The position numbers and the translations under genes are program-made. Below, one piece after another: positions 8,251 to 17,579 of a DNA stretch of 56,768 nucleotides. Where the stretch lies: contig UQCS01000008.1 of assembly GCA_900539605.1 (NCBI GenBank), forward strand, positions 1-56,768. Reading direction: 5' to 3'. The notes below the pieces were generated by a model. That model had not been told where the DNA came from and ran no database searches. It worked only from the letters and a program-made list of their open reading frames with translations. The stretch is from an uncultured Azospirillum sp. (GTDB taxonomy: Bacteria; Pseudomonadota; Alphaproteobacteria; RF32; CAG-239). How positions within the stretch are numbered: position 1 is the stretch's first letter; the number at the start of each line of letters is the position of its first letter.

Positions 8251-10944
8251 ATGAAAAAATTTTTTAATCTGATTTTACTGCTGGTGCTTTTCTTCCCGTT
8301 CTGCCCCGCCGGGGCGGAAGAAAAATCGGCGGTTATCCTGGAGTTGGACGAGCGTCCGCCGGCACAACCGCTTGAAATGGAAGAGATCGTCAACCACTTC
8401 ATCGATACCGCCAAATACTTTGACACTCAATATCCCGGAGACAAAATTGAACAGGACTTTCGCGAAGACGTTGCCCGTCAATTTCCGGCCCTCAGTGCGC
8501 AAGAAGTCTATGACTACGAAGACTATATCCGCAACGGCATGAGAATTTACCGTTATTTCAAAAGCATTTACGACCGTTATGTCGAAGCCGTCCTCACCCC
8601 CGAAGAACCGCCGCTGATCGCCGAAGACCACGAATATGATCTCTCCGGTCCCAAAAGCGATTATATTGATGCCGACGGAACCGTCGTTATTCAGGATTTT
8701 AAAAAAATCATTTCTTACAGCCAAAATCCACGTGAAATTAAAGCGTATCGGGCCAAGTTTGCCCGTGACGCCGAAAAAGGAAATAAAAAAGACGACTTTG
8801 CCGAACTCGGCTATATTTTTTCCAAATTGGAATTCAAGAAACTGCTGTTTTATGACGTTTTGTACGAAAATCCTTTCACCGGCCAACGCGGAATCGGCGA
8901 CTGGGAGAAAAAAGACAATTTTAAAATCCGCCTGATCAGCGAACAGAGCGGAATCCCCGCCAACAATCAAATTCGAGGTCTTGTTCATCTGCTGATTCCT
9001 TCCCGGCAGCTGGTTACTGCAGTTGACGGCGGTCTTCACTTCAAACCGAAGATCAGTTTTGAGCGCTCGCAAAATTTGGGACAGATCGAATATACGATGC
9101 CGCTGCCGACCCGGCTTGCCAACGCTTCCGAAGACTACGGCGTTTATGTCGGGGAAATTGCAGTCCCCTTCAGCGCCGAGGCGGCCGATCCACAAAAGGA
9201 AATGATTTTGCAGGCCGATATTGAACTTGAACTCTGCGATCTGTCCGAACAATGTGAAAAAAGCGCCTTTTCACCTGCCTTAAAGCTCTTTCCCGGCTAC
9301 GAAAGAGACAGTTCCGTCGCGACTTATGTGCGGATGATGTTTAACTTTTTGTCTCCCCAGCCGCAAAGCGACGTCAAATTGCTCTCTTTTAACCGTGAAA
9401 CCACACCCGACGGCAAAGAAATTCTGTTGTTGCGGTTTGAAAGCCCCGAAACGATCGAATCGTTCAATATTTTTGCCGGCAATCGCGACGGCATAAGCTT
9501 TGAACGGCCACGTGTCAGCATTGACGGCAAAAAAGCGCTGATACGTCTGCTTCCGCTTGAAAACAACATCAGCACCGCTGGACGGGAATTTGAAATTACC
9601 GGCGAAGTCAACCGCAAATATGCTTTTCGGCGGACGCTGGTTCCTCTCGACGCTCCGGTTCCGCTTTCCGATCATAACGGTTTATCATGGTTGATTTTGT
9701 TGGCTGCCGTTGCAGGTGGATTGCTGTTGAACTTCATGCCGTGCGTTTTTCCGGTTCTGTCGCTTAAACTGTTGTCGCTTACCAAGTTCGGCGCTCGTAA
9801 TGCCGCGGCGGTCCGTCGCAATTTTTCCTATACTTTGCTCGGCATTTGGAGTGCTTTTATCCTGTTAACCCTGTTTTTGGCAGCTTTGAAATGGTCCGGT
9901 TATATTATCGGTTGGGGAATGCAATTTCAGAATCCCTGGTTTATCAGTCTGATCTTTTTTGCCGTTTTGCTGTTTATTGCCCAAATTTGGGGAATTGTCG
10001 AAATTAAAATGCCGGTCCGGCTCAACCGCCTGGCAAACAACGGTCATGAAAACGGCCTGCTGCATTTTATGACCGGAAGTTTCGTCGTGCTGATGTCCAC
10101 ACCCTGCACCGCTCCTTACCTCGGCACGGCAATCGGTTTTGCTCTTGCCGGAAGTTATTTTGACCTTTTTACCATTTTGGCCGGGGTAGCATTCGGTTTA
10201 TCGCTGCCCTATCTTCTGGTTTATTTGCTGCCGGGGCTAGCAATTATGATCCCGCCGCCGGGACCGTGGATGAAAAAAGTGAGCCGCTTTATGCTGCTGA
10301 TGTTGTTTCTTACGCTGGTATGGCTGTTGCACGTGGTTTATGTGCAATCGGGAACCGGCTTTACCATACGTCTGATTTTCTACGCACTGCTGTTTTGGTT
10401 TATTCTGTGGTTGCGCGATTTCAGCAGTCACCTGGAATACGAACAGTTGTCCGCACAATCACGTGCTCTGGCGGTGCGGCGGTTCAATGCTTTTTTTGCC
10501 GCTTTGGCCGTGCTCCTGTTTATCGGCGCTTCGGTTGACGGTTATTATACCAGCCGTCGCCATCACAAACAAAACCAAAACACCGCCTCCGTATCGGTTA
10601 TCAACCGGCAAATAGACGCTTATGTGCAGCAGGGAAAAACCGTTATTGTCGCCGTTGACGCCGATTGGTGTCTGACCTGCCGCTATAACGACGTCATGGT
10701 TTTCAAAAACCCGGCCGTCGTTCAGAAATTAAAATCACATAAGGTGTCTGTCATCAACATCGACTGGACAGTAGGCAATCCGGCAACGGCGGAATTTATG
10801 AAAAAATACGGACGCAGCGGTTTGCCGTTTTATATTCTGTTCAGCCCGCTGGTCCCCGACGGCATGGTACTGCCGGAACTTTTGAATGAACAGGAGTTAA
10901 ACCAACTGATTGATAATATGAGTCTGTCTACGCCAACGCCTTAA
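8251..10944 (+). CDS. DsbD/ScsB-type thiol:disulfide interchange reductase with an extended N-terminus
   Basis: This inner-membrane protein moves reducing power from cytoplasmic thioredoxin to periplasmic thiol proteins. It has 897 residues. A signal peptide spans about 1-22. An unassigned acidic region covers about 25-200. A periplasmic DsbD-alpha-like domain follows, with a Cys pair in CDLSEQC. The DsbD membrane core (about 475-760) has redox Cys C498 (MPCVFP) and C619 (STPCTAP). A C-terminal periplasmic thioredoxin domain carries WCLTC, with C807 and C810. The layout matches ScsB-like proteins more than E. coli DsbD. The N-terminal extra region is unusual. Its 3' end overlaps convergent rnhA by 17 bases. 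Confidence 0.88.
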   Translation: MKKFFNLILLLVLFFPFCPAGAEEKSAVILELDERPPAQPLEMEEIVNHFIDTAKYFDTQYPGDKIEQDFREDVARQFPALSAQEVYDYEDYIRNGMRIYRYFKSIYDRYVEAVLTPEEPPLIAEDHEYDLSGPKSDYIDADGTVVIQDFKKIISYSQNPREIKAYRAKFARDAEKGNKKDDFAELGYIFSKLEFKKLLFYDVLYENPFTGQRGIGDWEKKDNFKIRLISEQSGIPANNQIRGLVHLLIPSRQLVTAVDGGLHFKPKISFERSQNLGQIEYTMPLPTRLANASEDYGVYVGEIAVPFSAEAADPQKEMILQADIELELCDLSEQCEKSAFSPALKLFPGYERDSSVATYVRMMFNFLSPQPQSDVKLLSFNRETTPDGKEILLLRFESPETIESFNIFAGNRDGISFERPRVSIDGKKALIRLLPLENNISTAGREFEITGEVNRKYAFRRTLVPLDAPVPLSDHNGLSWLILLAAVAGGLLLNFMPCVFPVLSLKLLSLTKFGARNAAAVRRNFSYTLLGIWSAFILLTLFLAALKWSGYIIGWGMQFQNPWFISLIFFAVLLFIAQIWGIVEIKMPVRLNRLANNGHENGLLHFMTGSFVVLMSTPCTAPYLGTAIGFALAGSYFDLFTILAGVAFGLSLPYLLVYLLPGLAIMIPPPGPWMKKVSRFMLLMLFLTLVWLLHVVYVQSGTGFTIRLIFYALLFWFILWLRDFSSHLEYEQLSAQSRALAVRRFNAFFAALAVLLFIGASVDGYYTSRRHHKQNQNTASVSVINRQIDAYVQQGKTVIVAVDADWCLTCRYNDVMVFKNPAVVQKLKSHKVSVINIDWTVGNPATAEFMKKYGRSGLPFYILFSPLVPDGMVLPELLNEQELNQLIDNMSLSTPTP

Positions 10945-11365
10945 TCGCGTTGCGTGCCAACTCGTCCACCCGCTCGTTTTCGCAGTGGCCGGCGTGTCCT
11001 TTCACCCATACCCAGCGAATTTCGTGAGCACCGACCATTTGGTCCAATTGCTGCCACAAATCTATGTTTTTGACCGGCGTTTTCTTGTTGCTGGTTTTCC
11101 AACCGTTGTTTTTCCAGTTAGGCAGCCAGCGCGTTACGCCGTCCATAACATATTTACTGTCGGTATACAAAGTGATGTTACAGGAAGTTTTTAAGGCTTG
11201 CAGAGCCCTGATAACCGCAGTCAGTTCCATACGGTTGTTGGTGGTTTCCTTCTCACCGCCGGACAATTCTTTTTCGACCTCGCGGCAGCGCAGCAACGCT
11301 CCCCATCCGCCCGGCCCCGGATTACCGGAACAGGCCCCGTCGGTAAAAATCTCGACCCGTATCAT
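10928..11365 (-). CDS. rnhA: ribonuclease HI
   Basis: This cytosolic enzyme cleaves the RNA strand of RNA-DNA hybrids. It has 145 residues, the normal length. The catalytic residues are D9 (FTDGACSGNPGPGGWG), E47 (NNRMELTA), D69 (YTDSKYV) and D134 (ERVDELA), with the flexible H124 in KGHAGHCEN. The basic handle region (NWKNNGWKTSNKK) is present. It lies one base downstream of the AlbA_2-domain gene and is likely co-transcribed with it. It overlaps the end of the opposing DsbD-like gene. Confidence 0.95.
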   Translation of the reverse strand: MIRVEIFTDGACSGNPGPGGWGALLRCREVEKELSGGEKETTNNRMELTAVIRALQALKTSCNITLYTDSKYVMDGVTRWLPNWKNNGWKTSNKKTPVKNIDLWQQLDQMVGAHEIRWVWVKGHAGHCENERVDELARNAIKALA

Positions 11366-11366
11366 A

Positions 11367-12434
11367 TTAAACTTCTCCGCTTAAAAATTCACTGAAAAAC
11401 TCATTGAGCAGCAAATGCGCGCTGCCGTCTTCGCGAATCGCCCGTGCGACAAACGAACGCAAACGGTTTTTCGGTACATAAATACGGAAGTTGCGCGGCG
11501 CCGTGCCATCGGCACCGATCACACCGTCAAGCAGAAAATCTTCTTCAATGTAGGGAGAAAGAATAATTTCCATGTTGGCAAAACGGACAATACTACGTGG
11601 CGGCACCCGCAATTCGGGACGGGTAATGATATTCAACTGACCTTCCAGACCCGGAATACTGTCCATCTGGTTATAATTGAGAAAACGCACCTTATTATAT
11701 TCGCCGCCGTCGGAACTGACAGTACAGGAAAGATAAAGCTCGCGGGCTATCACGTTGCTCCGGTTATGACCGCGTACCGCAAAACTGATTTTCAGATATT
11801 TTTCCGGAGGCGAATCAATACTGCTGGGATACAGAATGTCGGCTTCGCTGTTTTCCAGAACTGCCAGTTGCTTATCAGTCAGCATCAGATCAATTTCCGC
11901 CTGCGGCCGGCGGCCGAACATCCCTGCCAGCACCGAATAGGGCGCCGGCACATTATTGGATCCGGAACGGATATAAAAATTATTGCCGATGGTCGTCATC
12001 AGCGGTGCCACTTCCGACTTCGGAATATAGGTAGCCACAAAGCCGTCTCCGTTTTCATCAACACTGACAATATGATTGCGCACCCGGTTGTGGCTGGGGA
12101 TAGTACAACCGGAAATCGCATTTTCCAGCCAGCTTAAAAAACGATGAACGTTTTGCACTTTCATTTTGGCGCGTGCAACATCTCCGACCTCAATATTACG
12201 AGAGCATTCCACTCCCCATATCAACACCCCGCCTTCGGAATTTCCGAACCCCGAAATTGCTTTGGCCAAATTGCGACGATCGTCTTTATGAAGTGCCGTT
12301 CCGTTTTTGCCTGAAGAATCGGCGCGCTTAAAGTCGAGGAACAATTCTTCCGTCTGCGAATTGACAATATATTCGTCAATCGCTTCCTCTCCGAAATAAA
12401 TCAGTTTTTGAAAAATATCCTCGGCGCGCGACAT
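11367..12434 (-). CDS. AlbA_2 (Schlafen-like) domain protein
   Basis: The protein has 355 residues. I chose the ATG at 12434 because GGAGGAAGG lies just upstream; the frame extends 31 codons further with no ribosome binding site. Residues about 25-180 form an AlbA_2 / divergent AAA_4 domain: EELFLDFKRAD, the strand GGVLIWGVE, then a nucleic-acid or nucleotide-binding core ending NNFYIRSGSNNVPA. Proteins with this domain are often putative transcription regulators or nucleic-acid binding proteins. The rest (about 190-355) is beta-rich with no family I recognise. There is no membrane segment. It is followed one base later by rnhA, so an operon is likely. Confidence 0.8.
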   Translation of the reverse strand: MSRAEDIFQKLIYFGEEAIDEYIVNSQTEELFLDFKRADSSGKNGTALHKDDRRNLAKAISGFGNSEGGVLIWGVECSRNIEVGDVARAKMKVQNVHRFLSWLENAISGCTIPSHNRVRNHIVSVDENGDGFVATYIPKSEVAPLMTTIGNNFYIRSGSNNVPAPYSVLAGMFGRRPQAEIDLMLTDKQLAVLENSEADILYPSSIDSPPEKYLKISFAVRGHNRSNVIARELYLSCTVSSDGGEYNKVRFLNYNQMDSIPGLEGQLNIITRPELRVPPRSIVRFANMEIILSPYIEEDFLLDGVIGADGTAPRNFRIYVPKNRLRSFVARAIREDGSAHLLLNEFFSEFLSGEV

Positions 12435-12502
12435 GACCTTCCTCCGTTGCCTGTTATCTTTTCCCGGACAGTATAGCGGGGAAATCTTAATTTTGATATA
12501 AT

Positions 12503-13768
12503 TTATTTTGCTTTCAGCATTTCGCAAAGTTCCTCATACCCGCAGTGGCCGCCGATATTGCCGACCAGAGCGTAAGTCGGCCGCGAAGAAAAGATATTGA
12601 CCGCACTGTTACGAATATCCTCAATACCTACCTCGTCGATTTTGCGGATTGTTTCGGCAATCGGAATCGAACGGTTAAACAACAACAGCTGGCGCGCCAG
12701 CTTTTCCGACACTGCCGACGAACTTTCCAACGACATCATAATCGCAGACTTCACCTGAGCTTTGGCGCGTTTCAGTTCGGTTTCGCTGACCGGATGTTCG
12801 GCAATTTTTTTAATTTCGTCGGCAATCACCGGCAGCATTTTGTTAACCTGCTCGTTATCAGTTGCGGCGGCAATGCCGGTAAAACCGGCCCCGGTATAAA
12901 AAGTTGGAAAACTGTAAATCGAATAGACCAAACCGCGCTTTTCACGAATTTCCTGAAACAATCGCGACGACATGCCACCGCCCAAAATTGTGGACATCAG
13001 CATCGCCGCATAATAACGGTCATCGGCATAAGAATAGCCGTCGAAACCCAAAACCACCTGAGCTTGTTCCGTATCACGCATTTCGGCAAAATACCCTCCG
13101 GTATAATGCTGCCGGTCCGCAACAAACGACGTTTTGGGCTGAAGACCGCCCAGCCTCTTTTCCACCATTTCGACCAGCGACCGGTGATCAATGTTGCCGA
13201 CCGCACAGAAAACCATATTCTCGGCGGCATAATTGGTACCCATATAATGCCGCAACTCCCGGGCACCGAAACTGCGCACCCGTTCCGCGGTTCCGAGAAT
13301 CGGACGTCCCATTGCCTGTCCGGCAAAGGCCTGCGCCTGCATATAATCAAAAACAATGTCTCCCGGGTCATCATAGGTCTGCTTGATTTCCTGCACCACC
13401 ACTTCGCGCTCTTTAAGGAGTTCGTCTTCGGCAAATTGCGGCGAAGTAATCAACTCACACAACACATCAACCGCCAACTCAGCATCGTCTTTCAGCATTT
13501 TGGCATAAAAAGCCGTAAATTCACGGGAAGTATATGCGTTAGTCTGACCGCCGACGTTTTCGATATCTTCGGAAATTTCCGCTGCCGTACGGCTGGCCGT
13601 TCCCTTAAACACCATATGCTCCAAAAAATGGGAAACACCGTTATTGTCTTCCTGTTCGCAGGCAGACCCGGTTTTGACCCAAATGCCGAGTGATACGGTT
13701 TCGTATTGAGGATATTTGAGGCTGACCACTCTTAATCCGTTCTGAAGAACGCTGATTTCCGGCTTCAT
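12503..13768 (-). CDS. M16 family zinc peptidase, processing-peptidase-like
   Basis: This is a 421-residue metallopeptidase. The inverted zinc motif HFLEH (H47, E50, H51) and the distal ligand E127 in VVVQEIKQ are intact, so it should be the catalytically active type, as in the mitochondrial processing peptidase beta subunit and alphaproteobacterial homologues. The glycine-rich GGGMSSRLFQEIREKRGLVYS segment near residue 290 is the usual substrate-contact region. Start ATG at 13768 has AAAAGGG upstream; the 16 codons before it lack similarity. There is no signal peptide, so it acts in the cytoplasm. The 267 bases upstream (13769-14035) hold no gene I can support. Confidence 0.92.
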   Translation of the reverse strand: MKPEISVLQNGLRVVSLKYPQYETVSLGIWVKTGSACEQEDNNGVSHFLEHMVFKGTASRTAAEISEDIENVGGQTNAYTSREFTAFYAKMLKDDAELAVDVLCELITSPQFAEDELLKEREVVVQEIKQTYDDPGDIVFDYMQAQAFAGQAMGRPILGTAERVRSFGARELRHYMGTNYAAENMVFCAVGNIDHRSLVEMVEKRLGGLQPKTSFVADRQHYTGGYFAEMRDTEQAQVVLGFDGYSYADDRYYAAMLMSTILGGGMSSRLFQEIREKRGLVYSIYSFPTFYTGAGFTGIAAATDNEQVNKMLPVIADEIKKIAEHPVSETELKRAKAQVKSAIMMSLESSSAVSEKLARQLLLFNRSIPIAETIRKIDEVGIEDIRNSAVNIFSSRPTYALVGNIGGHCGYEELCEMLKAK

Positions 13769-14035
13769 TTTGTTTTTCCCTTTTCGGTTAGTTATAAGTA
13801 TTATGTGGTGTAACACACATTTGACAACCCCGTCAAATGTTTATTTTCGCTTTGACTTTTACATTGCAGCTAACGGCAGAAAGCTCTGACGGCTTCAACC
13901 GGAATCGCTCTCCCCGGTTTTTGGGCAGGCGCCAAAACCGGCATTCGGCTCACTATATTATTTTTATCCCTTCATGAGAAGCTTCAACATCTTCGTTAGT
14001 ATAGTATTTGCCCCCGCACGCGGGAAAATGCCAAC

Positions 14036-15028
14036 CTACTTGTTTTTGATCCGAAACATCGGAATGAAGCCAAACAGATAAAAACGGAAATCGCCGTTGG
14101 TGCAGCGTTTTCTTTTCCACAAAGGCACACAACCGAACAAATTGTAGCTGGTGACACCGCCCTGAGGACGGATGCCGGCCGTCAGACTGCGGTTGAGAGA
14201 AATATCCCGATAAGGAGACCGCCGGTAATAAGCATCCCACAAATCTCCGAAAGTTCCGTTGACCACCTTCCAGGGTCGGGTTCCGCTTTCTCCGGCAAAA
14301 TGAATAATCGCCGCATCGCTTTGCATTGCGTTTTCATCATCATATTCCACGCCGTAAAAACGATTGATTTCGCTTTGGGAAAAACGATGCATCCGGTATT
14401 GCGGGATCATTGCGTTATATCTTACGTCAAGCCACTTAACCCGGTCTTTGAAAACGAAATTGAAGGCATCCTGATCCATACATTTCCACTGTGGATTTTC
14501 TCTTTTGGCTTTTTCCAGTTTTACCGGATAATCACCGCGGCGCAACCCGGCAAGGTCAAGCAGCATAACGCCAGAATTAAAATAATTTTCGGTACCGAGA
14601 ATATCGTTGAAATGAAGCTTCATCTCACCGCCCATGTCACGCACCGCTGCAATCAGACAACCTTCCATGTTGACCTTAAACAGTTCTTCCAAATCCTCAC
14701 GCACCAGAATATCGCCGTCTATGTATAAAATCCGGTCACAGCCAATAATGTTGGGAACATCAAATTTCAGTGCCGCCGCCTGAGAAACATGCGTTTTAAC
14801 CATAATAGATTCATATTTCGCAATATCCGTTTCGATAAAATCGATAACGACTCGCTCTCCGGCCAACTTCTCAAGCTGTTTACGGTTAAAATTGCTGATA
14901 TTGTTAACCAGCAGATAAAAATGGTAAACCGACGCATCTTTTTTATGCGAAATCGCCGATGTAATTGCAACCGCCGTCGGAATTACATAGTTATTATCCG
15001 TAATCATGCAAATATTAATTTCTGCCAT
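14036..15028 (-). CDS. family 8 glycosyltransferase
   Basis: This is a 330-residue retaining sugar transferase of the LPS galactosyl/glucosyltransferase type (RfaI/RfaJ/GT8), probably acting at the cytoplasmic face of the inner membrane. The metal-binding DxD is D104-G-D106 in ILYIDGDIL. NYFNSGVMLLDL and IIHFAGESGTRPW are standard GT8 segments. The C-terminal tail (LFGFIPMFRIKNK) is an amphipathic motif often seen at the ends of these enzymes. ATAGGA lies before the ATG at 15028; the longer frame to 15109 has no similarity. It is a single gene, not in an LPS cluster here, so its acceptor is unknown. Confidence 0.9.
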   Translation of the reverse strand: MAEINICMITDNNYVIPTAVAITSAISHKKDASVYHFYLLVNNISNFNRKQLEKLAGERVVIDFIETDIAKYESIMVKTHVSQAAALKFDVPNIIGCDRILYIDGDILVREDLEELFKVNMEGCLIAAVRDMGGEMKLHFNDILGTENYFNSGVMLLDLAGLRRGDYPVKLEKAKRENPQWKCMDQDAFNFVFKDRVKWLDVRYNAMIPQYRMHRFSQSEINRFYGVEYDDENAMQSDAAIIHFAGESGTRPWKVVNGTFGDLWDAYYRRSPYRDISLNRSLTAGIRPQGGVTSYNLFGCVPLWKRKRCTNGDFRFYLFGFIPMFRIKNK

Positions 15029-15171
15029 TTGTGTTCCTATCCTAATATTAGTAAAATGTACTTTAATACAGTACACCGACGAATTCAAGCTATTTTCATC
15101 CGATTGCAAAAACTATTGAACACCCTGCCCTGTTTTGCCAAAACCGAGGCTTTTCTCAGGCTTCTATAAAT

Positions 15172-15198
15172 GAAAGCGCCTCCTTACAGAAGGCGTTT
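15172..15198 (-). terminator. possible terminator after glycyl-tRNA synthetase
   Basis: An AACGCCTTCTGTAAGGAGGCG hairpin lies about 14 bases after the stop of the synthetase. On this strand it is followed only by CTTTCATTT, so the T tract is weak. The opposite strand has TTTTC but no gene to terminate. Confidence 0.45.
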
Positions 15199-15211
15199 TC
15201 ATTTTTCATGT

Positions 15212-16576
15212 TTACAAGAAATATTCACGCAGATAATTCGGCAGATCAGCGATATTGACCCGGTGCTGTTCCATGGTATCGCGATCTCGAACCGTTACCG
15301 ATTCCGGTTGATTTTCTATCGTCTCAAAATCCACCGTCAGACACAGCGGTGTGCCGATTTCGTCATGGCGGCGATAGGCTTTGCCGATATTGCCGGTATT
15401 TTCCAGCGCAACGCGGCCGATACCCAGTTTCAGCAGATTTTGCTTAATCTGGTGACATTTGGCCATAATCTGCTCATTGTTCTTTTTAAGCGGAATAACC
15501 GCAACCTTAATCGGCGCCAGATGTTTTTTCAGCTTCAGAACGATGCGGCTGTTGCCGTCACCCAAATCTTCTTCGGTATAAGCTTCGGTCATCACCGCCA
15601 ACACGCCGCGATCTACCCCCATAGACGGCTCAATCACAAACGGCACCACCCAACGATTGCTTTCGTCGTCACGAATACACAACTTTTGCGTTGATTCCGG
15701 ATTTTCGTGGCAATGGGAAGTTAAACTCAGTTCATCCTGGCCTTTGGTGTGGTTGCCGAGGTCATAATCCGTGCGGTTGGCAATCCCTTCCAACTCTTCC
15801 ATTCCGTGAGGAAAACGGTATTCAATGTCGTAAGTGGCTTTGGAGTAATGGGCCAGATCTTCTTTCGGCGTGGTGTAAATATTCATGTTTTCGCGCACCA
15901 GCCCCTGATCCAACCACCATTTTATGCGGTTTTCTTTCCAAATTTCGTGCCATTTTTCATCTTCGCCGGGCATAACGAAATATTCCAGTTCCGCCTGCTC
16001 AAATTCACGCACCCGAAAGATAAAATTGCGCGGTGTGATTTCATTGCGAAAAGACTTTCCGATTTGAGCAATTCCAAACGGCAACTTGCGTGACGTCGCG
16101 TCGACAACATTCTTAAACTGAGTAAAAATCGCCTGTGCCGTTTCCGGACGCAGATACCCGAACGACGAGCCGTCGTCAACCGGTCCGATCGCGGTTTTAA
16201 ACATCAGGTTAAACGGACGCGGTTCCGTCAGATCGGTCGAGCCGCAGTTCGGACATTTTCCGTCCTTTATATGGTCGGCGCGAAAACGGCCCTTGCACTT
16301 GCGACAATCGGTCATCGGATCGGAGAAAGTGTCTTCATGCCCCGAATAGTGCAACACCTTTTGATTGGTCAGAATAGCCGCATCAAGTCCTTCGACGTCG
16401 TCACGTTCGTAAACCATTGCTCTCCACCAGGCGGCCTTAAGATTGTTTTTCAGCTCAATCCCCAGCGGACCGTAATCGTACACCCCCTGCAAACCGCCAT
16501 AAATATCAGCGTTCTGAAAAATAAAACCGCGGCGTTTGCATAAGGATACCAACTGATCCATCGATGTTGCAGGCAT
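15212..16576 (-). CDS. glyQS: glycyl-tRNA synthetase, single-chain dimeric type
   Basis: This enzyme charges tRNA-Gly with glycine. The 454-residue class II synthetase starts with RRGFIFQNADIYGG and GVYDYGPLG, the signature of the alpha2 (archaeal/eukaryotic-like) GlyRS, not of the bacterial alpha2-beta2 GlyQ/GlyS enzyme. A zinc-binding insertion has CRKCKGR and CPNCGS (about residues 87-113). Motif 2 (FRNEITPRNFIFRVREFEQAE) and motif 3 (EPSMGVDRGVLAV) are intact, and the C-terminal anticodon domain is present (VAVIPLKKN). GGAAGGAC precedes the ATG. Most alphaproteobacteria use the tetrameric enzyme, so this type suggests an ancestral replacement by transfer. Confidence 0.95.
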   Translation of the reverse strand: MPATSMDQLVSLCKRRGFIFQNADIYGGLQGVYDYGPLGIELKNNLKAAWWRAMVYERDDVEGLDAAILTNQKVLHYSGHEDTFSDPMTDCRKCKGRFRADHIKDGKCPNCGSTDLTEPRPFNLMFKTAIGPVDDGSSFGYLRPETAQAIFTQFKNVVDATSRKLPFGIAQIGKSFRNEITPRNFIFRVREFEQAELEYFVMPGEDEKWHEIWKENRIKWWLDQGLVRENMNIYTTPKEDLAHYSKATYDIEYRFPHGMEELEGIANRTDYDLGNHTKGQDELSLTSHCHENPESTQKLCIRDDESNRWVVPFVIEPSMGVDRGVLAVMTEAYTEEDLGDGNSRIVLKLKKHLAPIKVAVIPLKKNNEQIMAKCHQIKQNLLKLGIGRVALENTGNIGKAYRRHDEIGTPLCLTVDFETIENQPESVTVRDRDTMEQHRVNIADLPNYLREYFL

Positions 16577-16675
16577 AGCTTTTGTCCTTCCGATCTAGAT
16601 AAATGTTATTGATTAATTACTTTCTTTGTCTTATAAAATATCTCTGTAAAAATAGCAAGCGGAGATAATAGAAAG

Positions 16676-17530
16676 ATGGCAAAAAAAGTTAAAGTAGCCT
16701 TGATTTACGACTTTGACGGAACCTTGAGCACCACCGATATGCAAAACTACGGACTGATCCCCACATTCGGAATGTCCTGCAAAACATTTTGGAACAAAGC
16801 CAACACTTTCGGCGACCAAAACATGATGGAACAAATCACCAGCTCGATGTATTATGTATTTAAGACAGCCAAAGACAAAAAAATCCCTCTGACACGGGAG
16901 CTTTTTTATGAGTGCGGCAAGAGTATCCGTTTTTTCGAAGGCGTCGAAAACTGGTTTGAACGTATCAACCACTACGGCGATATGCTGGAACTGGACATTG
17001 AACACTATGTCATCTCCGCCGGTTACGAAGAGATTATCGAAGGTTGTTCCATCCGTAAATTCTTTAAAGAAGTATACGGATGCGCTTATGCTTATGACGA
17101 AAAAGGCGAAGCGGTCTGGCCGGCCCGGGTAGTTAACTATTCCACTAAAACACAATATCTTTCCAAAATAAACAAGGGACTGGGAAAACTGGACGATCGC
17201 GGCGTTAACGAATTTATGCCGGATCATGAGCGCCCGATACCGCTGTCACGCATGATTTACTTCGGCGACGGAATGACGGATATTCCCTCGATGCGACTGG
17301 TTAAAAAAGGCGGCGGCTATTCGATTGCGGTCTATAAGCCCAAAAGCCAGGACAAGCGAAAAGCTATTCAGATTTTGAAAGACGACCGGGTCAATTTTGC
17401 CTTGCCGGCAGACTATCGTGAAGACAGCCAGATTGACACCGTTATCAAGACCATCTTGGTAAAGCTTGCCACCGAACGCGACTTGGAAATTCTGCAAGAA
17501 AAAGAAGAAAAGAAAAAGTTAGGCAGCTAA
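16676..17530 (+). CDS. HAD-superfamily phosphatase
   Basis: This is a 284-residue soluble HAD phosphohydrolase. Motif I is DFDGT with nucleophile D12 and acid/base D14. Motif II is the Ser of VISAGYEE. Motif III is probably a downstream Lys. Motif IV is YFGDGMTDIPSM, the acidic metal site. A large helical cap follows motif I, as in the IB subclass (phosphoserine phosphatase-like). The substrate cannot be deduced. The C-terminus is a charged helix (LEILQEKEEKKKLGS). GCGGAGATAATAGAAAG precedes the ATG. It is divergent from glycyl-tRNA synthetase. Confidence 0.85.
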   Translation: MAKKVKVALIYDFDGTLSTTDMQNYGLIPTFGMSCKTFWNKANTFGDQNMMEQITSSMYYVFKTAKDKKIPLTRELFYECGKSIRFFEGVENWFERINHYGDMLELDIEHYVISAGYEEIIEGCSIRKFFKEVYGCAYAYDEKGEAVWPARVVNYSTKTQYLSKINKGLGKLDDRGVNEFMPDHERPIPLSRMIYFGDGMTDIPSMRLVKKGGGYSIAVYKPKSQDKRKAIQILKDDRVNFALPADYREDSQIDTVIKTILVKLATERDLEILQEKEEKKKLGS

Positions 17531-17579
17531 CTTCCTTTCTATCAAACAAAACCGGATAAAGTCAAAAAGCTTCACAATA

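Noticed and set aside
8275..9252. 325-codon minus-strand frame in the DsbD/ScsB-like gene
   Set aside because: Antisense to a gene with an unambiguous signal peptide and redox motifs; no ribosome site.
12545..13693. 382-codon plus-strand frame over the M16 peptidase
   Set aside because: Antisense shadow of a well-supported peptidase gene.
13953..14240. 95-codon minus-strand frame overlapping the end of the glycosyltransferase gene
   Set aside because: Most of it is an alternative frame of the glycosyltransferase; only about 27 codons are unique, and no ribosome site is seen.
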